DNA from: Streptomyces sp. CA-210063
GTDB taxonomy: Bacteria > Actinomycetota > Actinomycetes > Streptomycetales > Streptomycetaceae
Direction of reading: 5' to 3'
Assembly (NCBI RefSeq): GCF_024612015.1
Contig: NZ_CP102512.1
Span: forward strand, 5,394,001-5,458,000
Length of the DNA stretch: 64,000 bases
Under the pieces are notes generated by a model. It ran no database searches. It was given only the letters and a program-made list of their open reading frames with translations, and was not told where the DNA came from. Below are positions 24,588 to 33,935 of the stretch, piece after piece. How positions within the stretch are numbered: position 1 is the stretch's first letter; the number at the start of each line of letters is the position of its first letter. The position numbers were made by a program, and so were the translations under genes.

Positions 24588-27245
24588 ATGAGCGAGCACC
24601 GTCGCAAACCGCCGCAGCCGCAGGGAGGCGGACGTGCCGCGGCCCGACGCGGCCAGTCGGCGTCCTCCGGCCGCCGCGCGGCACCGCGGGGCGCCACCGG
24701 GTCACTTTCCGACACCTATGGCTCGGGAGGTGAGGAGACCCAGTACGAGGGCCGTGCCGCGGCTCGACGGGCGGCGCAGAGAAGCACCGGCGTCGGTCCG
24801 GGCGGTGGCCGCCGTAGAGCGGCCGAGCCTGCCGGGCGCGGCCCGGGCCGTGGGCGCGCCGCTCCGCCCGGCAAGAAGCGATTTATCGACTATCCGCGTG
24901 CCGGTAAGTACGGCGCGATGCGCTGGGTGCCGTCCTGGCGCCAGGTGACAGGGTTGTTCATCGGGTTCTTCGGGTGCCTGGTGGCGGCCGCCGGCATCGG
25001 GTACGCGGTCGTGGCCGTACCCAACCCGGCCGAGGCCGCGACGGCGCAGAACAACGTCTACTACTGGTCGGACGGCTCGCAGATGGTCGCGACAGGTGGT
25101 GAGGTCAACCGCCAGATCATCGCGTACGAGAAGATCCCCAAGGCGATGCGCTACGCCGTCATGTCGGCCGAGAACAAGACGTTCGAGACCGACAGCGGCG
25201 TCGACCCGATGGGTATCGCCCGTGCCGTCGTCAACATGGCCAAGGGCGGTCAGACGCAGGGTGGTTCGACCATCACCCAGCAGTACGTGAAGAACGCCAT
25301 GCTCGACGATCAGTCGCAGACGCTGTCCCGGAAGGTGAAGGAACTCTTCATCTCGGTGAAGGTGGGCGCCTCCGTCGACAAGGACGAGATCATGCGGGGC
25401 TACCTGAACACGGCCTACTTCGGCCGTGGCGCCTACGGTCTTCAGGCAGCCGCCCGTACGTACTTCGGCAAGGACGCGGAGAAGCTCAACCCGAGCGAGT
25501 GTGCCTTCCTCGCCGCCGTTCTCAAGGGCGCGACCTACTACGACCCGGCCGGAGCGACGTCGATCGACCCGGCGGCCACGGCACAGGCGAACACCAAGCG
25601 GGCCACGGAACGCTGGCGCTGGATCCTCGACGAGATGGTCAAGGACAAGCGTCTTTCGGCAGCCGACCGGGCCAAGTACCCCGATTTTCCCAAGATCCAG
25701 CCTCCTCGCTCCAACGCTCAGCTGGGCGGCCAGATCGGTTACCTCGTCGACACGGCCAAGGGCTACATCCTCAACAACACCGACATCACGCAGAACGAAC
25801 TCGAGCAGGGCGGCTACGAGATCCATACGACCTTCAACAAGAACAAGGTCAAGGAACTCGAGAAGGCCGTGGCGAAGGTCCGTAAGGAGAACATCAAGCC
25901 GGACAAGCGCCCGGAGACCGACACCCATGTGCAGTTCGGTGGCGCGTCGGTGAATCCGAAGTCGGGTGCGATCGAGGCGATCTACGGTGGCGAGGACGCC
26001 ACCAAGCACTTCACCAACAACGCCGACGTCACCGGCGCCCAGGTCGGTTCGACGTTCAAGCCCTTCGTCCTGGCGGCAGCCATGACCTGGGGCAAGCGTG
26101 ATCCCGCTCTCGATCAGGACCAAGCGCAGGACGAGCGCACCATCGTCTCGCCGAAGAGCCTCTACAGCGGCAAGAACAACCTCAAGATCAAGGACTACAA
26201 CGGCGACATCTGGACCAACGAAGAGGGCAAGGAGTGGCTGCAGGCCAACGACGACGACGAGTCGTACGGCAGCCCGCCGAAGTACCAGATCGACCTCCGC
26301 GAGGCGATGCGGGTTTCGGCGAACTCCGCCTTCGTGCAGTTGGGCATGGACGTCGGTCTGGACCGGGTGAAGGAAGCGGCCATGGAGGCAGGCCTCAAGG
26401 AGGGCAGCCTCACCGGCACGAGCTACCCGTCCTTCTCGATCGGTATCTCCGATCCCAGTGCGATCCGTATGGCGGGTTCGTACGCGACCTTCGCCGCCAG
26501 CGGCAAGCAGAACGACCCGTTCTCGGTCAAGACGGTCGAGCACGAGGGTCTGACCATGTTCGACCACGAGGAGATCGCCGAGTCCAAGCGGGCCTTCACG
26601 TCGGAGGTCGCCGACAACGTCACCGACGTCCTCAAGACCGTCGTCGACGAGGGAACCGGTACGTCGGCCCAGCTGACCGGTCGGGAGGTGGCGGGCAAGA
26701 CCGGTACCACCGACGGCAACAAGTCGGCCTGGTTCGTCGGGTACACGCCGCAGTTGTCCACCGCGATCAGCATGTACCGCATGGACGACGATGAGTCGAA
26801 CAAGAACCGGACGTTCTTGGAGATGTACGGCACGGGTGGCCAGGAGACGATCCACGGTGCCTCGTTCCCGGCCGAGATCTGGCACGACTACATGGAGGAC
26901 GCGCTCAAGGGCGTGGCGCCGGAGGACTTCCCGGAGCCCGAGCCGATCGGTGTGATCGTCAACGACGATCCGGACCCGACGCCGACCCCGACGGTGACCG
27001 AGTCGGAGGAGGAGAGCCCCGAGCCCAGCCCGACGCCGTCCGAGAGCGAGGTCCTGCCCTCACCGACGCCCAGCGAGTCCTGTAACAACCCGTTCAACCC
27101 CACGTGTGAGGACCCGGGCGGTACGGACACGGGCGGTACGGACACCGGTGGCACCGATGGTGGGGTGACCGCGACACCGACGGAGTCGGAGGACGATACG
27201 AGAGGCAACCAGAACGGGGGTCTCTTCGGGGGCTCCACCGGGTAG
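24588..27245 (+). CDS. Bifunctional class A penicillin-binding protein
   Basis: This enzyme polymerizes glycan strands and cross-links peptides outside the membrane. The 885-residue protein has a basic, disordered cytoplasmic N-terminus (1-118), a transmembrane segment (about 119-140), a GT51 transglycosylase with the catalytic Glu in SAENKTFETDSG (E195) and GGSTITQQYVKN, and a transpeptidase with STFK (488-491), SAN (577-579) and KTGTT (704-708). The C-terminal 100 residues are Pro/Thr/Glu-rich and end in GGTDT repeats. ATG 24588 has CGAGGAG upstream. Two parS sites and a terminator follow. Confidence 0.95.
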   Translation: MSEHRRKPPQPQGGGRAAARRGQSASSGRRAAPRGATGSLSDTYGSGGEETQYEGRAAARRAAQRSTGVGPGGGRRRAAEPAGRGPGRGRAAPPGKKRFIDYPRAGKYGAMRWVPSWRQVTGLFIGFFGCLVAAAGIGYAVVAVPNPAEAATAQNNVYYWSDGSQMVATGGEVNRQIIAYEKIPKAMRYAVMSAENKTFETDSGVDPMGIARAVVNMAKGGQTQGGSTITQQYVKNAMLDDQSQTLSRKVKELFISVKVGASVDKDEIMRGYLNTAYFGRGAYGLQAAARTYFGKDAEKLNPSECAFLAAVLKGATYYDPAGATSIDPAATAQANTKRATERWRWILDEMVKDKRLSAADRAKYPDFPKIQPPRSNAQLGGQIGYLVDTAKGYILNNTDITQNELEQGGYEIHTTFNKNKVKELEKAVAKVRKENIKPDKRPETDTHVQFGGASVNPKSGAIEAIYGGEDATKHFTNNADVTGAQVGSTFKPFVLAAAMTWGKRDPALDQDQAQDERTIVSPKSLYSGKNNLKIKDYNGDIWTNEEGKEWLQANDDDESYGSPPKYQIDLREAMRVSANSAFVQLGMDVGLDRVKEAAMEAGLKEGSLTGTSYPSFSIGISDPSAIRMAGSYATFAASGKQNDPFSVKTVEHEGLTMFDHEEIAESKRAFTSEVADNVTDVLKTVVDEGTGTSAQLTGREVAGKTGTTDGNKSAWFVGYTPQLSTAISMYRMDDDESNKNRTFLEMYGTGGQETIHGASFPAEIWHDYMEDALKGVAPEDFPEPEPIGVIVNDDPDPTPTPTVTESEEESPEPSPTPSESEVLPSPTPSESCNNPFNPTCEDPGGTDTGGTDTGGTDGGVTATPTESEDDTRGNQNGGLFGGSTG

Positions 27246-27265
27246 CTCCCCGTCCGGCAGAACGT

Positions 27266-27279
27266 GTTTCACGTGAAAC
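27266..27279. other. parS site 8
   Basis: Exact GTTTCACGTGAAAC directly between the PBP stop codon and its terminator. Confidence 0.92.
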
Positions 27280-27314
27280 AAGGGCCACCGCACCGATCAG
27301 GTGTGGTGGCCCTT
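27280..27314 (+). terminator. Terminator after the PBP gene
   Basis: A 15-bp stem (27280-27294 with 27300-27314, one mismatch), AAGGGCCACC...GGTGGCCCTT, abuts parS 8. Confidence 0.75.
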
Positions 27315-27353
27315 GTCGTGTCCGCCGAGACTGGGGCAGAGCAGTTGAGATGC

Positions 27354-27367
27354 GTTTCACGTGAAAC
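27354..27367. other. parS site 9
   Basis: Exact GTTTCACGTGAAAC, 88 bp after site 8 (start to start), in the leader of the GT87-like gene. Confidence 0.92.
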
Positions 27368-27439
27368 ATGGGCTGTCGCGTGCGACGGGATGCGGTGGTC
27401 CTCGGCGTATTCCTAGACGCGTACGGCAGGATGTGCGGC

Positions 27440-28939
27440 ATGCCCAGTGCAGAGACGACGCGAGTGAGCGTGGATGAGCCGGAGCCGGTGCGGCCGACCA
27501 AGGAGGACGAGGTCGCTGCCACCGGCAGTGAGCTGATCGGCGGCCCGATCGGGCGGCGGGCGCTGCTCGGCACGTCCTGGTGGACGCCGGTACGGGTTGT
27601 CGCGCTGGTGGCCATCGGCATGTTCGCGCTCGGCATGGTGCAGAAGCTGCCCTGCTACGACGGTGCCTGGTTCTTCGGAGCCAGCTCCCAGTACACGCAC
27701 GCGTGCTACTCGGACATCCCGCATCTCTACCAGGGGCGTGGCTTCGCCGACGGGCTCGTGCCGTACTTCGACAAGATCCCCGGCGACATGGAGTACCTCG
27801 AGTACCCGGTGTTGACAGGTGTGTTCATGGAGGTCGCCGCCTGGCTCACCCCGGGCAGCGGCACCATCCAGGAACAAGAGCAGTGGTACTGGATGGTCAA
27901 TGCCGGAATGCTCATGGTGTGCGCGGCGGTCATCGCCGTCTGCTGCGCGCGCATTCATCGCCGGCGCCCCTGGGACGGCCTTCTGGTGGCCCTGGCGCCC
28001 GCTTTCGCGCTGACCGCGACCATCAACTGGGACCTTCTCGCCGTGGCCCTGCTGGCCGCCGCGATGCTGATGTGGTCGCGGCAGCGTCCCCTCGCCTTCG
28101 GTGTGCTGATCGGTCTCGCCACCGCCGCCAAGTTCTACCCGTTCCTGGTGCTCGGACCGCTCTTCGTGCTGTGCTGGCGGGCGGGCAAGTGGCGTGCGTA
28201 CATGACCGCGCTGCTCGGTGCCGTCGGGGCCTGGCTCGCGGTGAATCTTCCGGTGATGCTCCTGGCCCCGGACGGGTGGGCGAAGTTCTATCGCTTCAGT
28301 CAGGAGCGCGGCGTCGACTTCGGTTCCTTCTTCCTCGTCATCGCGCAGCGGATGAACATCCAGATCACCGCCGAGACGGCGAACGCGTACGCGATGGTCT
28401 CGATGGTGCTCGTCTGCGCGGGCATCGCCGCGCTCACGCTGACCGCCCCGCGCCGCCCGCGCTTCGCCCAGCTCGCGTTCCTGATCGTCGCGGCCTTCAT
28501 CCTCACCAACAAGGTCTACTCGCCGCAGTACGTGCTCTGGCTGGTGCCCCTCGCGGCGCTGGCCCGGCCCCGCTGGCGGGACTTCCTGATCTGGCAGGCG
28601 TGCGAGGTCGCGTACTTCCTGGGGATCTGGATGTACCTCGCGTACACGACCAGCGGCGAGGCCCACAAGGGCCTGCCTGTCGAGGGCTACCAACTTGCCA
28701 TCGTGGCCCATTTGCTGGGGACTCTCTACCTGTGTGTCGTCGTCGTACGCGACATCTTCATGCCGGAGCGGGACACGGTGCGCCGGGCCGGTGACGACGA
28801 TCCGTCCGGCGGGGTGCTCGACGGCGCGGAGGACGTTCATGTGTACGGCGCCGCGGCCCATCCCCCGCGGCACGCGATGCACTTCGAGGGGCCGCAGGTG
28901 GAGTGGGGCAGCCGTGACCCTGAGGACCGTTCGCCCTGA
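27440..28939 (+). CDS. Polytopic GT87-like (DUF2029) glycosyltransferase
   Basis: This 499-residue membrane protein has about ten hydrophobic segments and matches the GT-C/GT87 layout: an extracytoplasmic first loop after TM1 with the acidic stretch VPYFDKIPGDMEYLEYPVL, and a conserved NWDLLAVALLAAAM segment. In actinobacteria such enzymes use polyprenyl-phosphate mannose to extend lipoglycans such as PIMs; the exact substrate is not evident. ATG 27440 is preferred because AGGA precedes it; ATG 27431 is the alternative. Confidence 0.78.
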   Translation: MPSAETTRVSVDEPEPVRPTKEDEVAATGSELIGGPIGRRALLGTSWWTPVRVVALVAIGMFALGMVQKLPCYDGAWFFGASSQYTHACYSDIPHLYQGRGFADGLVPYFDKIPGDMEYLEYPVLTGVFMEVAAWLTPGSGTIQEQEQWYWMVNAGMLMVCAAVIAVCCARIHRRRPWDGLLVALAPAFALTATINWDLLAVALLAAAMLMWSRQRPLAFGVLIGLATAAKFYPFLVLGPLFVLCWRAGKWRAYMTALLGAVGAWLAVNLPVMLLAPDGWAKFYRFSQERGVDFGSFFLVIAQRMNIQITAETANAYAMVSMVLVCAGIAALTLTAPRRPRFAQLAFLIVAAFILTNKVYSPQYVLWLVPLAALARPRWRDFLIWQACEVAYFLGIWMYLAYTTSGEAHKGLPVEGYQLAIVAHLLGTLYLCVVVVRDIFMPERDTVRRAGDDDPSGGVLDGAEDVHVYGAAAHPPRHAMHFEGPQVEWGSRDPEDRSP

Positions 28940-28961
28940 GTGAACAGAGCCTGGAGGGATC

Positions 28962-29006
28962 ACGCGGAAGGCCGTACACGAGGTTCTCGTGTACGGCCTT
29001 CCGCGT
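28962..29006. terminator. Bidirectional terminator
   Basis: A perfect 20-bp stem (28962-28981 with 29... CGCGT end at 29006) centred on GGTTC separates the convergent GT87-like and racemase-like genes. Confidence 0.88.
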
Positions 29007-29062
29007 GGCACCGCGGGTATTCCGCCCGACGACCGGCTCCTTCGCTCCCTCGGGAGGCAGGC

Positions 29063-30094
29063 TCAGCGGTCGACGATGCGGTCGAACTGTGTGGTGGTGT
29101 GCCGCAGATGAGCCACCAGTTCCTCGCCGACCTTGGGCTCCGGGGCGTCCGACGGCACGAAGAGGATCGACACCTGCATGTGGGGCGGCTCGGCGAACCA
29201 GCGCTGCTTGCCGCCCCAGACGAATGGAGAAAGGTTCCGGTTGACCGTCGCGAGGCCCGCCCGGGCGACGCCCTTGGCGCGCGGCATGACGCCGTGCATC
29301 GCCTTGGGGGCCTCCAGACCCACCCCGTGCGACGTACCGCCCGCCACGACCACCAGGAAGCCGTCGGAGGCAGCCTTCTGCTGCCGGTAGCCGAAGCGGT
29401 CCCCCTTGGCGACACGGGTGACGTCCAGTACGGCCCCGCGGTACTCCGTCGCCTCGTGGTCGCCCAGCCACAGCCGTGTGCCGATACGGGCCCGGAAGCG
29501 GGTCTGCGGGAACTGCTGCTGGAGGCGGACGAGGTCCTCGGCCTTGAGGTGGCTGACGAACATGGTGTGCAGCGGGAGGCGGGCCGCGCGCAGCCGGTCC
29601 ATCCAGCCGATGACCTCCTCGACGGCGTCCGAGCCGTCGGTGCGGTCCAGCGGCAGGTGGATGGCGAAGCCCTCCAGGCGCACGTTCTCTATGGCCGCGT
29701 GGAGCTGCGGAAGCTCCTGCTCGCTCACACCGTGCCGCTTCATCGAGGACATCACCTCGATGACGACACGGGCGCCCACGAGGCCGTACACGCCGTCGAC
29801 CGACGACACGGAGCGGATGACGCGGTCGGGCAGGGGTACGGGCTCTTCAGCGCGTCGGTAGGGCGTCAGCACCAGCAGGTCGCCGCTGAACCAGTCCTTG
29901 ATCCGGGCCGCCTCGTACGTGGTGCCGACGGCGAGGACATCCGACCCGAGGCGCGTGGCCTCTTCCGCCAGCTTCTCGTGCCCGAAGCCGTAGCCGTTGC
30001 CCTTGCAGACGGGGACGAGTCCCGGGAACTGCTCCTGAACGTGCTTGTGGTGTGCCCGCCAGCGCGCGGTGTCGACGTAGAGCGTGAGCGCCAT
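29063..30094 (-). CDS. Alanine racemase-like PLP enzyme
   Basis: This 343-residue protein has the alanine racemase N-terminal PLP motif VCKGNGYGFG (K30 would bind PLP), where true Alr enzymes read VKADAYGHG. It also has a C-terminal region with RIGTRLWLGD. The fold is alanine-racemase-like, but the substrate may differ. It lies next to femX and close to a PBP gene, so a cell-wall role is plausible. The ATG 30094 start overlaps no neighbour and lacks a strong ribosome-binding site. Confidence 0.82.
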   Translation of the reverse strand: MALTLYVDTARWRAHHKHVQEQFPGLVPVCKGNGYGFGHEKLAEEATRLGSDVLAVGTTYEAARIKDWFSGDLLVLTPYRRAEEPVPLPDRVIRSVSSVDGVYGLVGARVVIEVMSSMKRHGVSEQELPQLHAAIENVRLEGFAIHLPLDRTDGSDAVEEVIGWMDRLRAARLPLHTMFVSHLKAEDLVRLQQQFPQTRFRARIGTRLWLGDHEATEYRGAVLDVTRVAKGDRFGYRQQKAASDGFLVVVAGGTSHGVGLEAPKAMHGVMPRAKGVARAGLATVNRNLSPFVWGGKQRWFAEPPHMQVSILFVPSDAPEPKVGEELVAHLRHTTTQFDRIVDR

Positions 30095-30159
30095 GGCCGG
30101 TCCCGGAACCTTTCTAGTGGCTGCGGTGTATCAGAGGTATGGAAGCAAAAACGGGGGCG

Positions 30160-31281
30160 TCAGCGGCGCGACATGTAGATGTCGAGCGCCTTGTGGAGCA
30201 GCTTGTTCAGTGGGAAGTCCCACTCACCGAGGTATTCGGCGGCCTGGCCGCCCGTGCCCACCTTGAACTGGATCAGGCCGAAGAGGTGATCCGTCTCGTC
30301 CAGAGAGTCGGAGATGCCACGCAGGTCGTAGACGGTCGCGCCGAGGGCGTAGGCGTCGCGCAGCATGCGCCACTGCATCGCGTTCGAGGGCCGGACCTCA
30401 CGGCCGATGTTGTCCGATGCGCCGTACGAGTACCAGACGTGCCCGCCGACGACCAGCATCGTCGCGGCGGACAGGTTCACGCCGTTGTGGCGGGCGAAGT
30501 AGAGCCGCATGCGGTTGGGGTCCTCGGTGTTGAGGGCCGTCCACATGCGCTGGAAGTACGACAGCGGGCGAGGCCGGAAGCGGTCACGCACGGCCGTGAT
30601 CTCGTACAGCCGCTGCCACTCCTCCAGGTCCTGGTAGCCACCCTGGACGACCTCGACGCCGGCTTTCTCGGCCTTCTTGATGTTGCGGCGCCACAACTGG
30701 TTGAAATTCTTGTGGACCTCTTCAAGCGACCGGTTGGCGAGCGGCACCTGGTAGACGTAGCGGGGCTGTACGTCACCGAAGCCGGCCCCGCCGTCCTCGC
30801 CCTGCTGCCAGCCCATGCGGCGCAGCTTGTCGGCGACCTCGAAGGCACGCGGCTCGATGAAGTCGGCCTCGATGTCGCGCAGCCGCTTCACATCGGGGTT
30901 CTGGATGCCCGCCTTGATGGAAGTGGCCTCCCAGCGGCGGATGATCACCGGCGGGCCCATCTTCACCGAGAAGGCGCCCTGCTGCTTCAGATGCGCGAGC
31001 ATCGGCTCCAGCCAGTCGGTGAGGTTCGGCGCGTACCAGTTGATGACCGGGCCTTCGGGCAGGTAGGCGAGATAACGCTTGATCTTGGGCAGTTGGCGGT
31101 ACAGCACCAGGCCGGCACCGACCATCTCATCGGTCTTGTCGTCGAACCACCCGAGGCTCTCGGAGCGCCACTCGGCCTTGACGTCGGCCCAGGCCGGGAC
31201 CTGCATGTGGCTAGCCGCGGGCAGGCTCTGGATGTACGCCAGATGCTGCTCTCGGCTGATCGTCCTCAGGGTCAGGCTCAT
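30160..31281 (-). CDS. femX: FemX/FemAB-type peptidoglycan aminoacyltransferase
   Basis: This enzyme adds an amino acid from aminoacyl-tRNA to the lipid II stem peptide. The 373-residue protein has two GNAT-like subdomains and a coiled-coil-type arm region (LEEVHKNFNQLWRRNIKKAEKAGVEV, about 186-211), as in FemX/MurM. In Streptomyces coelicolor, FemX attaches glycine to the diaminopimelate side chain. The match to that gene is by synteny and fold from memory. The ATG 31281 start has GAGGAG upstream. Confidence 0.88.
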   Translation of the reverse strand: MSLTLRTISREQHLAYIQSLPAASHMQVPAWADVKAEWRSESLGWFDDKTDEMVGAGLVLYRQLPKIKRYLAYLPEGPVINWYAPNLTDWLEPMLAHLKQQGAFSVKMGPPVIIRRWEATSIKAGIQNPDVKRLRDIEADFIEPRAFEVADKLRRMGWQQGEDGGAGFGDVQPRYVYQVPLANRSLEEVHKNFNQLWRRNIKKAEKAGVEVVQGGYQDLEEWQRLYEITAVRDRFRPRPLSYFQRMWTALNTEDPNRMRLYFARHNGVNLSAATMLVVGGHVWYSYGASDNIGREVRPSNAMQWRMLRDAYALGATVYDLRGISDSLDETDHLFGLIQFKVGTGGQAAEYLGEWDFPLNKLLHKALDIYMSRR

Positions 31282-31504
31282 TCGGGGTGCTCCTCGGCTG
31301 GTGTGTCCCCATGGGTACAGGGGCTCCGGCTCTCGCGCCGAAGCCTACTGCGCCCTGCGGACGCCCCGAATGGCCGTATGGAACCTGGGGCCCGGCCGGT
31401 AGGGGGCCGGGACGTCAGGCGGTGTTATTCGGCCGCTTGGTCCGATGTAAGGCGGCGGACAGCGAAGGACACGGTCCGGCGGCCGTGCGGCCGCCGGTAC
31501 GGGG

Positions 31505-31819
31505 TCAGCCTATGACCCCACCGAAGAGGCCTCCATGGGCCATGCCGAGGAAGAAGCCAACGGCCGAGGCACCAAGACCCACAATCAGGCCGAAGCGTTC
31601 ACGAGTCGTCTCCGAGATGAACTGCCCGTACGCGCCGGTCAGGATCCCCACCAGCCCGGTCCAGGAACTGAGCAGGTGCAGATCGTGGAACATCGCCGTG
31701 ATGAAGGAGACCGCCCCGAGCACGAGCGTCACGGCGAGCAGGGTGTCCTGCACGGGGTGGGGCTTGTCATCAGTGGCGAGCAGGGAGCCGGCGATGTTGG
31801 GTCGCAATGTCTGTGCCAT
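31505..31819 (-). CDS. Small membrane protein of unknown function
   Basis: This 104-residue protein has three hydrophobic segments (TLLAVTLVLGAVSFITAMF, WTGLVGILTGAYGQFI, FGLIVGLGASAVGFFLGMA). ATG 31819 is the start because a perfect AGGAGGT lies 5 bases upstream. It is divergent from the rpsF operon. I do not recognise a function. Confidence 0.8.
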   Translation of the reverse strand: MAQTLRPNIAGSLLATDDKPHPVQDTLLAVTLVLGAVSFITAMFHDLHLLSSWTGLVGILTGAYGQFISETTRERFGLIVGLGASAVGFFLGMAHGGLFGGVIG

Positions 31820-32082
31820 GGGGCACCTCCTGCGGAAGCGGCGCATCGTAGCGCCATACACACCCGATGTGTACAGATTGACGGTCACCGCCACCGGATT
31901 TCAACCGGAAGCGGGTGTGCGGGTAGTCTGTACCGTCTGCACCGGTGTCTGCCCAGGCCATGACAGGGATCCCCAGCGGGGACCCCCGATTGTCAGTGGT
32001 GGCCGATACCGTTGCGTACGCATCACGACCCTCCTGCCACGGAACGACCGTGGCCGCTGAGTCCAAAGGAGGTGGGTTCCAC
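31820..32082 (+). promoter_or_regulatory. rpsF operon leader/promoter region
   Basis: A candidate promoter has TTCAAC at 31900-31905 and TAGTCT at 31924-31929 with an 18-bp spacer. That gives a leader of about 150 bases before rpsF, long enough for a ribosomal-protein autoregulatory structure, though I could not identify a conserved one. Confidence 0.35.
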
Positions 32083-32373
32083 ATGCGTCACTACGAAGTG
32101 ATGGTCATCCTCGACCCCGATCTGGAGGAGCGCGCTGTCGCCCCCCTGATCGAGAACTTCCTCTCCGTCGTCCGTGAGGGCAACGGAAAGGTCGAGAAGG
32201 TCGACACCTGGGGCCGTCGTCGTCTCTCGTACGAGATCAAGAAGAAGCCTGAGGGCATCTACTCGGTCATCGACCTGCAGGCCGAGCCTGCGGTCGTCAA
32301 GGAGCTCGACCGCCAGATGAACCTGAACGAGTCGGTCCTCCGGACCAAGGTCCTCCGCCCCGAGACCCACTGA
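32083..32373 (+). CDS. rpsF: 30S ribosomal protein S6
   Basis: This 96-residue small-subunit protein pairs with S18 in the ribosome platform. The start [16 protein letters not shown] and the segment [16 protein letters not shown] are characteristic. ATG 32083 has AAAGGAGG upstream. It is the first gene of the rpsF-ssb-rpsR-rplI operon, the conserved bacterial order. Confidence 0.97.
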   Translation: MRHYEVMVILDPDLEERAVAPLIENFLSVVREGNGKVEKVDTWGRRRLSYEIKKKPEGIYSVIDLQAEPAVVKELDRQMNLNESVLRTKVLRPETH

Positions 32374-32448
32374 GCTCGCGCTCAGCTGATCCCGGGATCC
32401 GAGTAGCAGCACAAGCAGCCAGCAGCAAACCCGCCGAGAGGTTCCCCC

Positions 32449-33036
32449 ATGGCAGGCGAGACCGTCATCACGGTCGTCGGCAATCTTGTCGACGACCCCG
32501 AGCTGCGCTTCACCCCTTCCGGTGCGGCGGTCGCGAAGTTCCGTGTCGCGTCCACCCCCCGCACCTTCGACCGTCAGACCAATGAGTGGAAGGACGGCGA
32601 AAGCCTGTTCCTGACCTGCTCGGTCTGGCGTCAGGCGGCGGAGAACGTCGCCGAGTCGCTCCAGCGAGGCATGCGCGTCATCGTGCAGGGCCGGCTGAAG
32701 CAGCGGTCCTACGAGGACCGTGAGGGCGTCAAGCGCACGGTCTACGAGCTGGACGTCGAGGAAGTCGGCGCCAGCCTGCGCAGTGCCACGGCCAAGGTCA
32801 CCAAGACCGCCGGCCGCAGTGGCCAGGGTGGTTACGGCGGTGGCGGTGGCGGTGGCGGCCAGGGTGGCGGCGGCTGGGGCGGAAGCCCCGGTGGCGGCCA
32901 GCAGGGCGGCGGCGCTCCTGCCGACGACCCGTGGGCCAGCGGCGCTCCCGCCGGTGGAAACCAGGGCGGTGGCGGCGGCTGGGGCGGAAGCTCCGGCGGC
33001 AGCGGTGGCGGCTACTCGGACGAGCCCCCCTTCTAA
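32449..33036 (+). CDS. ssb: Single-stranded DNA-binding protein
   Basis: SSB coats ssDNA during replication and repair. The 195-residue protein has an N-terminal OB fold (about 1-110; [35 protein letters not shown]), then a Gly-rich disordered tail (about 118-185) and an acidic tip SDEPPF that contacts partner proteins. The tip differs slightly from the classical DDIPF. It is in the rpsF operon. Confidence 0.97.
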   Translation: MAGETVITVVGNLVDDPELRFTPSGAAVAKFRVASTPRTFDRQTNEWKDGESLFLTCSVWRQAAENVAESLQRGMRVIVQGRLKQRSYEDREGVKRTVYELDVEEVGASLRSATAKVTKTAGRSGQGGYGGGGGGGGQGGGGWGGSPGGGQQGGGAPADDPWASGAPAGGNQGGGGGWGGSSGGSGGGYSDEPPF

Positions 33037-33118
33037 GACACTTCGGGCCGGATCACCGGTCTTCGAGGTCGAGGGTGGGGCCGTACCCCAAACTTCTTGA
33101 TCACACAGGAGATACACC

Positions 33119-33355
33119 ATGGCGAAGCCGCCTGTGCGCAAGCCGAAGAAGAAGGTCTGCGCTTTCTGCAAGGACAAGGTCACGTACGTGGACTACAAGG
33201 ACACGAACATGCTGCGGAAGTTCATTTCCGACCGCGGCAAGATCCGTGCCCGCCGCGTGACCGGCAACTGCACGCAGCACCAGCGTGACGTCGCCACGGC
33301 CGTGAAGAACAGCCGTGAGATGGCGCTGCTGCCCTACACGTCCACCGCGCGCTAA
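33119..33355 (+). CDS. rpsR: 30S ribosomal protein S18
   Basis: This 78-residue basic protein starts [21 protein letters not shown] and contains [16 protein letters not shown] [19 protein letters not shown]. It retains a CAFC Cys pair, the zinc-binding (C+) form. Where a genome has two S18 copies the zinc-independent one is usually Zur-controlled, so this is likely the housekeeping copy. Confidence 0.96.
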   Translation: MAKPPVRKPKKKVCAFCKDKVTYVDYKDTNMLRKFISDRGKIRARRVTGNCTQHQRDVATAVKNSREMALLPYTSTAR

Positions 33356-33373
33356 GGAAAGGGTGACCGACGA

Positions 33374-33820
33374 ATGAAGATCATCCTTACCCATGAGGTC
33401 TCCGGCCTCGGCGCTGCCGGCGACGTCGTCGACGTCAAGGACGGCTACGCTCGCAACTACCTGATCCCGCGGAAGTTCGCTATCCGCTGGACCAAGGGTG
33501 GCGAGAAGGACGTCGAGCAGATCCGTCGTGCTCGCAAGATCCACGAGATCCAGACCATCGAGCAGGCCAACCAGGTCAAGGGTCAGCTCGAGGCCGTCAA
33601 GGTCCGTCTGGCTGTCCGCTCCGGCGACGCCGGTCGTCTCTTCGGTTCCGTCACCCCGGCCGACATCGCTTCCGCGATCAAGGCTTCCGGTGGCCCCGAG
33701 GTCGACAAGCGCCGCATCGAGCTGTCTGCTCCGATCAAGACGCTGGGCGCCCACGAGACGTCCGTGCGTCTGCACCCCGAGGTTGCCGCCAAGGTCAACG
33801 TCGAGGTCATCGCGGCCTAA
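33374..33820 (+). CDS. rplI: 50S ribosomal protein L9
   Basis: This 148-residue protein has the L9 N-terminal domain [36 protein letters not shown], a connecting helix (about 41-75) and a C-terminal domain. It is the last gene of the rpsF operon and is followed by a clear terminator. Confidence 0.97.
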   Translation: MKIILTHEVSGLGAAGDVVDVKDGYARNYLIPRKFAIRWTKGGEKDVEQIRRARKIHEIQTIEQANQVKGQLEAVKVRLAVRSGDAGRLFGSVTPADIASAIKASGGPEVDKRRIELSAPIKTLGAHETSVRLHPEVAAKVNVEVIAA

Positions 33821-33845
33821 GGGTCACGCTCGCTGAAGCGGTGTA

Positions 33846-33877
33846 TGGGGCCGCACCCTGTGAGGGGTGCGGCCCCA
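33846..33877 (+). terminator. Terminator after rplI
   Basis: Perfect 13-bp arms TGGGGCCGCACCC (33846-33858) and GGGTGCGGCCCCA (33865-33877) lie 25 bp after rplI. Confidence 0.85.
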
Positions 33878-33898
33878 CATGCTTATCGGGGGGGCGAT

Positions 33899-33912
33899 GT
33901 TTCACGTGAAAC
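33899..33912. other. parS site 10
   Basis: Exact GTTTCACGTGAAAC between the rplI terminator and the MATE stop codon. Confidence 0.92.
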
Positions 33913-33935
33913 GACGCCCAGTGGGAGCCGAGCCC

